NCBI GenBank assembly: GCA_964501535.1
Contig: CAZCSV010000002.1
Span: forward strand, 310,001 to 374,000
Origin: FEN-1279 sp964501535
Lineage (GTDB): Bacteria; Bacteroidota; Ignavibacteria; Tepidaquicellales; Tepidaquicellaceae
Direction: 5' to 3'
DNA: 64,000 nucleotides
The notes under the pieces were generated by a model, which saw only the letters and a list, made by a program, of their open reading frames with translations, had not been told where the DNA came from and did not search any database. Shown piece after piece: positions 16,408 through 24,852 of the stretch. Numbering within the stretch: position 1 is the stretch's first letter; every line of letters starts with the position of its first letter. The position numbers and the translations under genes are program-made.

Positions 16408-18057
16408 ATGTCAAGACAAGTAAAAGCACCAACCGGAACAAAGATGGTCTGCAAAAACTGGCAGGCAGAAGCGGCAATGAGAATGTTAATGAACAATCTC
16501 GACCCGGACGTAGCGGAGCGTCCGCAGGATTTAATAGTTTACGGAGGTTCGGGCAAAGCGGCAAGGAACTGGGAATGCTTCGATGCAATCGTAGCAACGC
16601 TTAAGACGCTCGAAGATGACGAAACGATGCTCGTGCAATCGGGAAAACCGGTTGGAGTTTTCAAGACACATAAAAATGCTCCGAGGGTTGTGATATCGAA
16701 TTCGCAAATCGTGCCGAAATGGGCAACCTGGGATGAGTTCAGAAGGTTGGAAGGGCTTGGATTAACGATGTACGGCCAGATGACTGCGGGCTCGTGGATT
16801 TATATAGGAACACAGGGAATATTACAGGGAACATACGAAACGTTTGCCTCTGCCGCAAAAAAACATTTCGGTGGTACGCTTTCGGGTAAGTTTGTATTAA
16901 CGGCAGGACTCGGGGGAATGGGCGGAGCTCAGCCGCTTGCCGCTACCCTTAACGGCGGGGCATTTCTCGGAATAGATGTAGATAAATCAAGGATACAGAA
17001 AAGACTCGATACGGGATATTGTGACGTGATGACTGAAAGTCTGGATGAAGCGTTAAAACTCGTTTTGGAAGCAAAAGAAAAGAAAATTGCTAAGTCAATA
17101 GGACTTGTCGGTAATGCCGGTGAAGTATTACCGGAGATTATAAAGAGAGGAATAATACCTGATGTACTGACTGACCAGACATCCGCACACGATATGCTGA
17201 ACGGTTATGTTCCTATGGGAATGAAATTCGAAGAGGCGTTATCACTAAGAAAAAGTGACCCTGTTAAATATCAGGAGCTTGCAAGAAAAACCGCAGTAGT
17301 GCATTGCAAGACAATGTGGGAAATGATGAAAAAGGGAGCAATTACTTTTGATTACGGTAACAACTTAAGGGGGGAAGCCCTGGCGAACGGTTTCGAAAAT
17401 GCATTTGACATTCCGGGATTTGTGCCTGAATATATCCGTCCTCTATTTTGTGACGGGAAGGGTCCTTTCAGATGGGCGGCTCTTTCCGGTGACCCGAATG
17501 ATATTTATGTGACCGATGATGCAATAATGGAGACTTTTCCGGATGATATGCTTTTACATAATTGGTTAAAAGCAGCAAAAGAAAAAGTGCATTTTCAGGG
17601 GCTCCCGTCGAGGATATGCTGGTTAGGATACGGTGACAGGGCGAAGGCGGGAAAGGTGTTTAATGATTTGGTAAAAACAGGAAAAGTGAAAGCACCTATA
17701 GTAATAGGAAGAGACCATCTCGACTGCGGAAGTGTTGCATCTCCAAACCGCGAAACCGAAAAAATGAAAGACGGTTCGGATGCAATAGCCGACTGGCCGG
17801 TTTTGAATTTTGCTCTTAATGCAATCGGCGGAGCAAGCTGGGTTTCATTTCATCACGGCGGAGGAGTCGGAATAGGATATTCCATTCACTCCGGTATGGT
17901 AATAGTAGCGGACGGTACACCCGAAGCTGAAACAAGATTACAAAGATGTCTTACTTATGACCCGGGAATGGGAATAGTCAGACATTCGGATGCAGGATAC
18001 GAGCAAGCGATAGAGAATAGTAAGAAGTTTGGCATCAGAATTCCAATGATAAAATAA
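16408..18057 (+). CDS. hutU: Urocanate hydratase
   Basis: A 549-residue enzyme converting urocanate to imidazolonepropionate, the second step of histidine degradation. The length and sequence match the family throughout: the YGGSGKAARNWECFDAI region near residue 48, the NAD-binding TAGLGGMGGAQP, and the GRDHLDCGSVASP segment that contains the conserved active-site-region Cys, followed by SWVSFHHGGGVGIGYSIHSG. It is flanked by a divergent DNPH1-like gene and its own strong terminator. No hutH, hutI or hutG is in the window, so the rest of the pathway must be elsewhere or absent. Confidence 0.95.
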   Translation: MSRQVKAPTGTKMVCKNWQAEAAMRMLMNNLDPDVAERPQDLIVYGGSGKAARNWECFDAIVATLKTLEDDETMLVQSGKPVGVFKTHKNAPRVVISNSQIVPKWATWDEFRRLEGLGLTMYGQMTAGSWIYIGTQGILQGTYETFASAAKKHFGGTLSGKFVLTAGLGGMGGAQPLAATLNGGAFLGIDVDKSRIQKRLDTGYCDVMTESLDEALKLVLEAKEKKIAKSIGLVGNAGEVLPEIIKRGIIPDVLTDQTSAHDMLNGYVPMGMKFEEALSLRKSDPVKYQELARKTAVVHCKTMWEMMKKGAITFDYGNNLRGEALANGFENAFDIPGFVPEYIRPLFCDGKGPFRWAALSGDPNDIYVTDDAIMETFPDDMLLHNWLKAAKEKVHFQGLPSRICWLGYGDRAKAGKVFNDLVKTGKVKAPIVIGRDHLDCGSVASPNRETEKMKDGSDAIADWPVLNFALNAIGGASWVSFHHGGGVGIGYSIHSGMVIVADGTPEAETRLQRCLTYDPGMGIVRHSDAGYEQAIENSKKFGIRIPMIK

Positions 18058-18090
18058 TAATTATTAGTAAAGTTATTAATATTTTCAAAA

Positions 18091-18115
18091 AACCCTGCAT
18101 TTGCAGGGTTTTTTA
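18091..18115 (+). terminator. Intrinsic terminator of hutU
   Basis: A 9-bp stem (AACCCTGCA with TGCAGGGTT), extended by A/T pairs and with a TT loop, is followed by TTTTATTT. It lies 34 bases after the hutU stop. Confidence 0.88.
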
Positions 18116-18137
18116 TTTCCGGAAAATTTTTTTCATT

Positions 18138-18159
18138 GTCAACTAATTTTGTAGTTGAC
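18138..18159. promoter_or_regulatory. Operator 1 for the BlaI-type repressor
   Basis: A perfect 8-bp inverted repeat GTCAACTA-N6-TAGTTGAC. It overlaps the -35 element of the blaI promoter and shares the ACTA/TAGT half-site core with the next two repeats. Binding by the downstream repressor is inferred from position and from autoregulation in the BlaI/MecI family. Confidence 0.6.
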
Positions 18160-18185
18160 AAACTAAATAATTAGTTGTATATTTG
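18155..18185 (+). promoter_or_regulatory. Promoter of the blaI-M56 operon
   Basis: TTGACA (18155-18160) and TATATT (18178-18183) are 17 bases apart, a consensus sigma-70 arrangement. The same bases also match the Bacteroidota form (TTG, 20 bases, then TATATTTGC). Transcription would begin about 25 bases before the ATG at 18217. Confidence 0.6.
18161..18176. promoter_or_regulatory. Operator 2 for the BlaI-type repressor
   Basis: Inverted repeat AACTAA-N4-TTAGTT between the -35 and -10 elements. Its centre is 20 bases from operator 1, about two helical turns, so dimers could sit on the same DNA face. Confidence 0.6.
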
Positions 18186-18193
18186 CATAGAAC

Positions 18194-18209
18194 AACTAAA
18201 ACTTTAGTT
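18194..18209. promoter_or_regulatory. Operator 3 for the BlaI-type repressor
   Basis: Inverted repeat AACTAAA-N2-TTTAGTT just before the start codon. Its centre is 33 bases from operator 2, about three helical turns. The spacer is shorter than in operators 1 and 2. Confidence 0.55.
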
Positions 18210-18216
18210 AATAAAA

Positions 18217-18609
18217 ATGAAAATTACACAATTAACAAAAGCGGAAGAGCAGGTGATGCAGGTTTTATGGGAGATTGAGAAGGGTTTCGTAAAGGATGTT
18301 ATTGATAAGATGCCCGGAAGAAACAAGCCTGCCTATAATACCGTATCTACCATTATAAGGATTCTCGAGAGAAAGGGATTTATAGGTCATACGGATTACG
18401 GAAAGACCTATGAATATTTCCCGTTAATAAGCAAGTCCGAATATACAAAGCATTTTATGGGAAGTTTCATGAAAAATTATTTCAGCAATTCTTATAAGCA
18501 TCTTGTTTCGTTTTTCACGAATGAGAATAATTTGTCCGTTGATGAACTCGAGGAATTAAAGAAAATAATGGACACTGAAATTAAAAAGAAAAAAACGGAG
18601 AAAAAATAA
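18217..18609 (+). CDS. BlaI/MecI-family transcriptional repressor
   Basis: A 130-residue winged-helix repressor. The family signature is clear: LTKAEEQVMQVLWEIEKG at the N-terminus, then PAYNTVSTIIRILERKGFIGH as the recognition helix and start of the wing. The C-terminal half (VSFFTNENNLSVDELEELKKIMD) is the dimerisation part where characterised family members are cut by their partner protease. The gene is followed without a gap by the M56 peptidase gene, and three inverted repeats cover its promoter. Repressor and peptidase together form a sensor-response pair for a cell-envelope signal. Whether the signal is a beta-lactam is doubtful because the partner lacks a penicillin-sensor domain. Confidence 0.92.
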   Translation: MKITQLTKAEEQVMQVLWEIEKGFVKDVIDKMPGRNKPAYNTVSTIIRILERKGFIGHTDYGKTYEYFPLISKSEYTKHFMGSFMKNYFSNSYKHLVSFFTNENNLSVDELEELKKIMDTEIKKKKTEKK

Positions 18610-19818
18610 ATGGAAAACATTTTAATTTATTTGGTTCGTTCGTTTATATGTCTTGGTGTACTATATATTGTGTGGTGGCTTTTTATGAGCAAGGATACTT
18701 TCTTTACGGTGAGCAGGTTTTACCTGACATCATCGGTTTTTCTTTCATTATTGGTGCCGTTGGTAGATTTTGCCTCCTTTACGAATTTCGGTAAGTTACC
18801 AACGGCCATAATGATGCAGGTAGTAACGATAAAGCCCGAGGAAATACAGAATGTATACTCGAACAATCTGTCGTTTTTCCAGGTAATTGTGGTGGTTTAT
18901 TTAACAGGAGTGGCGATTTTTACGATTAGATTTTTAATACAACTATTCCAGTTATTGGGACTGATAAGAAAGTACGGGATTTCGAAAAAAGACGGCTTGA
19001 GATTTGTTTTTACGGATTCAAATTACGCACCTTTTTCATTTTTCGGATTAATTTTTCTTAACAGCAAGTTCAGCGAGCAGGATCTGGAAAAAATAGTCAT
19101 CCACGAGTCGGTACACATAAAACAAAGGCACAGTTTTGATTTACTGTTAATCGAATTGCTGACAATAATTCAATGGTTCAACCCGTTCACGTGGTTTTAC
19201 AGAAAATCGATTAAGTCCATTCATGAATACCTTGCTGACGAAGGAGTGTTATTCAGAGGGATAGACAGATTCAATTACCAGGAACTTCTGCTGTCGCTTT
19301 CATTAGGAATACAGGTAAACGATTTAACAAACAATATTCACAAATCATTAATTAAAAGGAGGTTTTCTGTTATGGTACAGGAAAAATCGACTTTAAATTC
19401 TTCTCTCAAGTATTTATTGGTTTTGCCCGCAGCTATAATTTTGTTATTAACTTTCGGAATGAACGATTCTACATTGAAAACTAATTTGAATTTTGGGATT
19501 GATTCGGTTTATGTGAATACGGATGTCGAGCCTTCTTTCCCAGGCGGCTCAAAGGAACTTCAGAAATTCTTAATTTCCAACGTTAAATACCCGAAAGACA
19601 GCAAGGAAAAAGGTATTCAGGGAGTTGTGAAAGTTGAGTTTGTTGTTACTGATAAAGGTAAAATTGAAGATACAAAGATTGTAAAAAGTGTTAATCCCGA
19701 ACTTGACAACGAATCGGTAAGGGTAGTGAAATTAATGCCCGACTGGGAGCCGGGGCAGGTGAAAGGCAAACTTGTCAGTGCCAGAATTATCATTCCGTTT
19801 TATTACAAATTACAGTAA
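18610..19818 (+). CDS. M56-family membrane metallopeptidase with C-terminal TonB domain
   Basis: A 402-residue protein. Membrane segments lie at about residues 5-25, 36-56, 83-108 and 276-295. The cytoplasmic zinc-peptidase motif HESVH (165-169) and the downstream HEYLADE (205-211), which supplies the third ligand, are intact. Residues of about 312-402 are periplasmic and form a TonB-type C-terminal domain (PSFPGGSKELQKFLISNVKY, VVKVEFVVTDKGKI). This is the Bacteroidota pattern in which the BlaR1 penicillin sensor is replaced by a TonB-like domain. It probably senses an envelope signal and cleaves the BlaI-type repressor encoded directly upstream. The stop is followed by a hairpin. Confidence 0.9.
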   Translation: MENILIYLVRSFICLGVLYIVWWLFMSKDTFFTVSRFYLTSSVFLSLLVPLVDFASFTNFGKLPTAIMMQVVTIKPEEIQNVYSNNLSFFQVIVVVYLTGVAIFTIRFLIQLFQLLGLIRKYGISKKDGLRFVFTDSNYAPFSFFGLIFLNSKFSEQDLEKIVIHESVHIKQRHSFDLLLIELLTIIQWFNPFTWFYRKSIKSIHEYLADEGVLFRGIDRFNYQELLLSLSLGIQVNDLTNNIHKSLIKRRFSVMVQEKSTLNSSLKYLLVLPAAIILLLTFGMNDSTLKTNLNFGIDSVYVNTDVEPSFPGGSKELQKFLISNVKYPKDSKEKGIQGVVKVEFVVTDKGKIEDTKIVKSVNPELDNESVRVVKLMPDWEPGQVKGKLVSARIIIPFYYKLQ

Positions 19819-19826
19819 AGAATATT

Positions 19827-19872
19827 TTAACACGTTGTTAACAATATTAGCAACGTGTTAAATCATTTTTAG
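19827..19872 (+). terminator. Probable terminator of the blaI-M56 operon
   Basis: An 11-bp perfect stem (TTAACACGTTG at 19827-19837 with its complement at 19851-19861) and a 13-base loop are followed by TCATTTTT. The T-run is imperfect. Confidence 0.55.
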
Positions 19873-19984
19873 TCTTTTACAAGCCCGCTTCATCTATCGT
19901 TAATAATGAAACAAAGAATAAAACCTGTCGTAAAAATTATATAAGCACTTATATAAATATCAATAATAATCATAAATTATTCGA

Positions 19985-20953
19985 ATGGATTTAGCAAGAA
20001 ATCTCGGATTACTGGCATTAGGAAGCCGGCTAAAAATGCTTGCAGAATTACTATGTCGTGATGTATCGAGAGTATACACATCACTGAATCTGGATTTTGA
20101 ACCGCGTTTTTTTCTTGTCTTTTATATTCTGATAAATAAAAAAGGGATTAAGATAACCGATTTGGCAAGGGAAACCGGTTTATCCCAACCCGCAATAAGC
20201 CAAACTACTGAATCAATGGAGAAAAAGGGATTGGTTAAATTCATTAAAGATAAAAACGATGAAAGAAAAAAGATTGTGGCTTTGTCCAAAAAAGGACAGT
20301 TAATGGTACCGATATTAGAGAAAATCTGGGAGGATATTTTATCGGTTCATGAGGATTTATCTGTTTCGACGGAGACGGATATTATATATGCAATCGAGAA
20401 AATAGAGGATTCGCTGAAACAAAGGAGTTTATATGAAAGGATTATGGAAAAATCGAAACAAAGAGAGATAAATACCGTAGATATAGTAGATTATTCTTCA
20501 CCCCTCAAAGCCCGTTTTAAAGAATTAAATTATAAATGGTTGAAAAAATATTTCAATGTTGAAGAAAAAGACGAGAAAATGCTTTCCAATCCCGAGAGGT
20601 ACATTTTAAAAAACGGAGGATTTATTCTGTTTTCGAGAGTTGACGGATGCATATGCGGTACGGTTGCAATGGTAAAGCATAACGACGGAAGTTTCGAAAT
20701 GACTAAAATGTGTGTCAACGAAAAATATCAGGGAAGGCAGATAGGAAAGAAATTAGCCGTTGAGGCGATAAAAAAAGCAAAGAAGCTCGGAGCGAAAAAA
20801 ATATTTTTGGAAACCAATAAGGATTTAGACAGAGCGGTAAGTTTATATAAAAAACTCGGATTCAGAAGTGTGCCTTATAAAAATGGCTCGGTATCGGAAT
20901 ACGAAAGACCCACGATTAAAATGGAATACAAACAAAAATCATCAGGTTTATGA
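19985..20953 (+). CDS. MarR-GNAT fusion: HTH regulator with N-acetyltransferase domain
   Basis: A 322-residue two-domain protein. Residues 1-160 are a MarR winged helix (KITDLARETGLSQPAISQTTESMEKKGLVKF, then a DERKKIVALSKKG wing). Residues of about 200-318 are a GNAT acetyltransferase with the acetyl-CoA loop YQGRQIGKKLAVEAI and the family ending LYKKLGFRS. Fusions of this kind are known; the acetyltransferase may act on a small molecule that the regulator senses, or the protein may be mainly enzymatic. Its stop overlaps the next gene's start (ATGA), so it is cotranscribed with a secreted hydrolase-rhodanese. The substrate is unknown. Confidence 0.88.
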   Translation: MDLARNLGLLALGSRLKMLAELLCRDVSRVYTSLNLDFEPRFFLVFYILINKKGIKITDLARETGLSQPAISQTTESMEKKGLVKFIKDKNDERKKIVALSKKGQLMVPILEKIWEDILSVHEDLSVSTETDIIYAIEKIEDSLKQRSLYERIMEKSKQREINTVDIVDYSSPLKARFKELNYKWLKKYFNVEEKDEKMLSNPERYILKNGGFILFSRVDGCICGTVAMVKHNDGSFEMTKMCVNEKYQGRQIGKKLAVEAIKKAKKLGAKKIFLETNKDLDRAVSLYKKLGFRSVPYKNGSVSEYERPTIKMEYKQKSSGL

Positions 20954-22155
20954 AAAAAATAATTTTTATATTTTTATTTGTATTTTACAACACTTCGTTT
21001 TCTCAAAACGACGAATCGGCAATTTTAAAAAGCGGATATCTTGAAATAGGTGAAGCAAAAATTTATTATGAAGAAAAGGGAAGCGGAACCCCGATTATTA
21101 TGATTCACGGAGGTTTTCTCGACAGGAGAATGTGGGATGAGCAATTTGATTATTTTTCAAAGAATTACAGGGTGATTCGATATGATGTAAGAAATCACGG
21201 TTTGACTACAAGCGGAGCCGAGAAATACACCGATTACGATGATTTGAACAAAATAATGGAAAATCTGAAAATAGACAAAGCAATAGTGATGGGTTTATCT
21301 ATGGGAGGGTATATTGCCATAGATTTTGCATTGGCTTATCCGGAGAAATTAATAGCCATCATACCTGTATCAACAGGAATATCAGGTAATACACAAAAAG
21401 ATAACGACTGGCTCGAATACGATAAGAATATCAATCAGGCATTTAAAAATGATGATATTGAGGGTGCGGCGGAAATTATGTTACACGCTTGGACAGACGG
21501 ACCGACGAGGACTCCGGAACAGGTTGACAAAACCATAAGGAATAAGCTGAGGGAGATGATTATAAATACGTTCAAAAACTGGAACTCCGAAATCATACAT
21601 CAAAACCTTACTCCATCTGCGATTGACAGGTTATCGGAAATAAAAGTGCCGGTATTGACTATTTACGGTGATATTGACATGCAGGGAATAATTGATCTGG
21701 CATATAAGATAGAAAAGGAAATTCCCGGAGCCAAGAAAGAAGTTATAAAAAATGCGGCACACATGGTCAACATGGAATTTCCGGTGGAGTTCGATGAAAT
21801 TGTAAGTAGGTGGTTGAAAAACCTGAAATATCATATAACGACGGAGCAGGCGGAAAAAATGATACTCGAGAATATCGGAAATTCAGATTTTATGTTACTG
21901 GATGTAAGGACACCTAAGGAATTCGAAACCGGATGTATCGAGGGTGCAATAAATATTAATATTAAGTCAAAGGATTTTCCGGAGAAGCTTGATGAATTAG
22001 ATAAAGAAAAAAAATACGTGATATACTGTTTGAAAGGGGGAAGAAGCGCAAAAGCACTGGAGATAATGCAGGGGAAAGGATTTAAGAATGTTTATAATGT
22101 TTTAGGCGGTATAAAAAAGTGGAAGGAAGAAAATCGTTTAATAAATATTAATTAA
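20950..22155 (+). CDS. Exported alpha/beta hydrolase fused to an active-type rhodanese domain
   Basis: A 401-residue protein. Residues 1-19 form a signal peptide. Residues of about 25-285 are an alpha/beta hydrolase with an HGG oxyanion motif, nucleophile Ser117 in GLSMGG, acid Asp241 or Asp243, and His271. Residues of about 290-398 are a rhodanese domain whose loop CLKGGR (Cys360 to Arg365) is a complete CxxGxR sulfurtransferase site. Fusion of an esterase-like domain to a sulfurtransferase is uncommon and suggests a thioester or other sulfur-containing substrate, but this is inference. The gene overlaps the MarR-GNAT gene by 4 bases and precedes a secreted peptidase. Confidence 0.88.
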   Translation: MKKIIFIFLFVFYNTSFSQNDESAILKSGYLEIGEAKIYYEEKGSGTPIIMIHGGFLDRRMWDEQFDYFSKNYRVIRYDVRNHGLTTSGAEKYTDYDDLNKIMENLKIDKAIVMGLSMGGYIAIDFALAYPEKLIAIIPVSTGISGNTQKDNDWLEYDKNINQAFKNDDIEGAAEIMLHAWTDGPTRTPEQVDKTIRNKLREMIINTFKNWNSEIIHQNLTPSAIDRLSEIKVPVLTIYGDIDMQGIIDLAYKIEKEIPGAKKEVIKNAAHMVNMEFPVEFDEIVSRWLKNLKYHITTEQAEKMILENIGNSDFMLLDVRTPKEFETGCIEGAININIKSKDFPEKLDELDKEKKYVIYCLKGGRSAKALEIMQGKGFKNVYNVLGGIKKWKEENRLININ

Positions 22156-22175
22156 AAATTATAAAAGCTATAATT

Positions 22176-23720
22176 ATGAAAAAAGTAATAATATTATTTG
22201 TATTAATATTTCAATTATCTGTTTCAAGTGCACAAAGCTTAAGAGTTGATACTAATGAGATTAATAAAATCAGGAATGAAGCAATAAATAATTCAATGGC
22301 ATTTGATAATCTGAAGACCCTGTGTTATAAATACGGCGGAAGATTGATGTGGTCTCCCGAATATAAAAGAGCTGCGGACTGGATAAGCACTAAGTTAAAG
22401 GAATGGGGAATTCCAAATGTCTATTTTGAAGATATAAATCACAGCGGCAAGAGCTGGACTTTGAAGAAATTCTATGCAAATTTAGTTGAGCCTTATACTT
22501 TATCAGTAATAGGCAATCCAAAGGAATGGACGCCGGGTACGAACGGTGTTATAAGAACCGAAGTTGTATATTTAAAAGTAAAGACCGATGCGGATTTCGA
22601 AAAATACAAAGGAAAACTGAGAGGAAAAATTGTGTGTATATACGATCCGGTTCCCGTGCGTCTCAATACAAATCCCTGGGTGACGAGGTTATCTGATGAT
22701 TCGCTTAGGTCATTGTCTAATGTAATCATACCGGATTCATCAGAAAAAATCAAAGCGAAAGAAGATGAGAATAGAAATAACGATGCATATTTACAATATT
22801 TCCATTTCATAACGCAGAAAGTTGAATTTTGTATGAACGAGGGAGCGGTATTATTAATTGACCCGGGTTTCAGGCCGTACGGATTAAATCAGGTATGGGC
22901 AAACATTTGTGCTGTTCCACCTCACGATGTATTCGATTATCTTTCAAGATATGCCGGTGACCCTGATATTCCCGAATCCCTTCCGCAGATTTCAATTTCT
23001 ACGGAACAATATAATACAATCACGGGTGCAATCGAAAGGGGAGCAAATGTGGAAATGGAAGTAAATATCGAGGTTGAAAAAGGAGGAGTGGAGAAGGGAT
23101 ATAATCTGATTGCGGAAATTCCGGGCTCTGATTTAAAAAATGAAATTGTTATTTTGGGAGCGCATCTGGATTCTTATTCTTATGCAAATGGTGCGGCAGA
23201 CAATGGTACCGGAGTGATTGCATGTATGGAAGCATTAAGAGTATTAAAAACTCTCGGACTTCAGCCGAGAAGAACGATAAGAATCGGTTTATGGGGAGCA
23301 GAGGAAGAGGGATTATTCGGTTCGAAAGCGCATATTGAAAAGCATTTTAAACCGGGGAAGGAAAAATGCTACGCATATTTCAATATGGATTTTGGAGTCG
23401 GAAGGTTCAGGGGAATATATGCACAGGAAAATCAGGGTGCGGCGGATTTATTTAAGGAATGGATTAAGCTGTTAAATGACCCGAAATTTCAGACGGTATG
23501 CTTAAGCGTTATAAAAAATTCCGACCACGAGGCTTTTCATGATGCAGGACTTCCGGGATTTCCGTTTATGCAGGACCAGCTTGATTATTACAGAATATTT
23601 CATACTAATATGGACTTCGTTGACAGGATTCCTAAAGATGATTTGATAAATGATGCTTTTATTATGACAGCGTTTGCATGGTTAGCAGCGAACAGGGAAG
23701 GTGAATTTCCAAATAAATAA
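22176..23720 (+). CDS. Secreted M28-family zinc aminopeptidase
   Basis: A 514-residue exported peptidase. Residues 1-20 form a signal peptide. A PA-like insert precedes the catalytic domain. Zinc and catalytic residues expected for M28 are present: His330 (GAHLDSY), Asp342 (ADNGTG), Glu376 and Glu377 (GAEEEG), Asp405 (NMDFG) and His476 (FHTNMD). It would remove N-terminal amino acids from peptides or cleave dipeptides in the periplasm or outside the cell. It lies 20 bases after the hydrolase-rhodanese gene and 12 bases before the racemase gene on the same strand, so it is probably in one operon with them. Confidence 0.9.
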   Translation: MKKVIILFVLIFQLSVSSAQSLRVDTNEINKIRNEAINNSMAFDNLKTLCYKYGGRLMWSPEYKRAADWISTKLKEWGIPNVYFEDINHSGKSWTLKKFYANLVEPYTLSVIGNPKEWTPGTNGVIRTEVVYLKVKTDADFEKYKGKLRGKIVCIYDPVPVRLNTNPWVTRLSDDSLRSLSNVIIPDSSEKIKAKEDENRNNDAYLQYFHFITQKVEFCMNEGAVLLIDPGFRPYGLNQVWANICAVPPHDVFDYLSRYAGDPDIPESLPQISISTEQYNTITGAIERGANVEMEVNIEVEKGGVEKGYNLIAEIPGSDLKNEIVILGAHLDSYSYANGAADNGTGVIACMEALRVLKTLGLQPRRTIRIGLWGAEEEGLFGSKAHIEKHFKPGKEKCYAYFNMDFGVGRFRGIYAQENQGAADLFKEWIKLLNDPKFQTVCLSVIKNSDHEAFHDAGLPGFPFMQDQLDYYRIFHTNMDFVDRIPKDDLINDAFIMTAFAWLAANREGEFPNK

Positions 23721-23732
23721 ATATTTTCGTTT

Positions 23733-24428
23733 ATGAAAACAATCGGTCTTATCGGTGGTACGGGATGGGTATCAACCATCGAATACTACAGAATTATCAA
23801 TAAAGAGGTTAACAAAAGGTTAGGCGGGCATAATTTCGCAAAGTGCATTTTGTATTCGCTCAACCACGGGGATGTAATTGAATTCAATAACAGGAATGAT
23901 ATGCAGGGATTATATGCTATGTTATTAAATGCTTCAAATAGATTAATCGATGCAGGTGCGGATTTTATTTTAATGTGTGCGAATACGACACATATGTTTG
24001 CGGATAAATTAAGTGGAGAAATATCCGTTCCTTTAATTCATATCGGAGAAGCTGCTGCAAAGGAAATTAAAAGACAAAATTTATCGAAAGTTGGATTGCT
24101 TGGAACCAAAGCGACAATGGAGCAGGATTTTTTAAAATCGAAAATACTCTATGAAAAAATTGAGGTCTTGATTCCGGATGCAAATGGCAGGGAATTTATT
24201 AATAATTCTATACTGGATGAATTAATAAAAGATATTTTTACCGAAACGACACGAGAAAAATATAAATTGATAATTAAAGAACTTCAATCCCGCGGGGCAG
24301 AGGGTGTGATTTTGGGATGTACTGAAATCCCGCTATTGATAAAGCAGGAGGATGTGGATATTCCGGTGTTTGATACGACTTTAATTCATTCCCTTGCAGC
24401 GGTAGATTTTGCACTTGGAAATATTTAG
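23733..24428 (+). CDS. Aspartate/glutamate racemase-family protein
   Basis: A 231-residue cytosolic enzyme of the PLP-independent Asp/Glu/hydantoin racemase superfamily. The two catalytic cysteines are Cys82 in MCANTTH and Cys196 in LGCTEIPL, with the N-terminal GLIGGTGWVSTIEYY motif typical of the aspartate racemase group. It interconverts L- and D-amino acids. The peptidase just upstream could supply amino acids, and D-amino acids may be its real product. The exact substrate cannot be read. Confidence 0.9.
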   Translation: MKTIGLIGGTGWVSTIEYYRIINKEVNKRLGGHNFAKCILYSLNHGDVIEFNNRNDMQGLYAMLLNASNRLIDAGADFILMCANTTHMFADKLSGEISVPLIHIGEAAAKEIKRQNLSKVGLLGTKATMEQDFLKSKILYEKIEVLIPDANGREFINNSILDELIKDIFTETTREKYKLIIKELQSRGAEGVILGCTEIPLLIKQEDVDIPVFDTTLIHSLAAVDFALGNI

Positions 24429-24471
24429 TTCCAAAAATATTTTATTAAAAAATCAAAGAAAATTAAAAAAA

Positions 24472-24813
24472 ATGAAAAACAATATTCCGTTTATGCTAAC
24501 CGATTGGGATTCGATTCCCAAGATAGAATTTAAAGGAGAAAAAGGTGTCTCTTACTGGAGGACATTGGTACTCGGTGGAATAAGGATGAGAATCGTGGAT
24601 TATTCTGAAGATTTCATTGCTGACCATTGGTGCGAAAAAGGTCACATACTGTATTGCATCGAGGGAGAAATTACGATTAAATTAAAAGATGAACGAATAT
24701 ACAATGTAAAGAAAGGGATGTCTTTTATTGTTTCCGATAATTCAGACGCTCATTTTGTTTCATCGGAAAAGGGAGCCGAAGTATTTATTATCGACGGGGA
24801 TTTCTTAAAATAA
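24472..24813 (+). CDS. Small cupin-fold protein of the DHCW-motif type
   Basis: A 113-residue single-domain cupin. The sequence DHWCEKGHILYCIEGEITIKL carries the conserved His/Trp/Cys and Glu/Gly residues of the family annotated as DHCW-motif cupin proteins, and VKKGMSFIVSDNSDAHF forms the second cupin motif. The ATG at 24472 (MKNNIPF) was chosen; an in-frame upstream ATG at 24409 would overlap the racemase and add residues unlike the family. The function of the family is not established. It is probably part of the operon. Confidence 0.75.
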   Translation: MKNNIPFMLTDWDSIPKIEFKGEKGVSYWRTLVLGGIRMRIVDYSEDFIADHWCEKGHILYCIEGEITIKLKDERIYNVKKGMSFIVSDNSDAHFVSSEKGAEVFIIDGDFLK

Positions 24814-24852
24814 AAAAAAATACTATTTTTACAGATATAAATATTATTAGCA

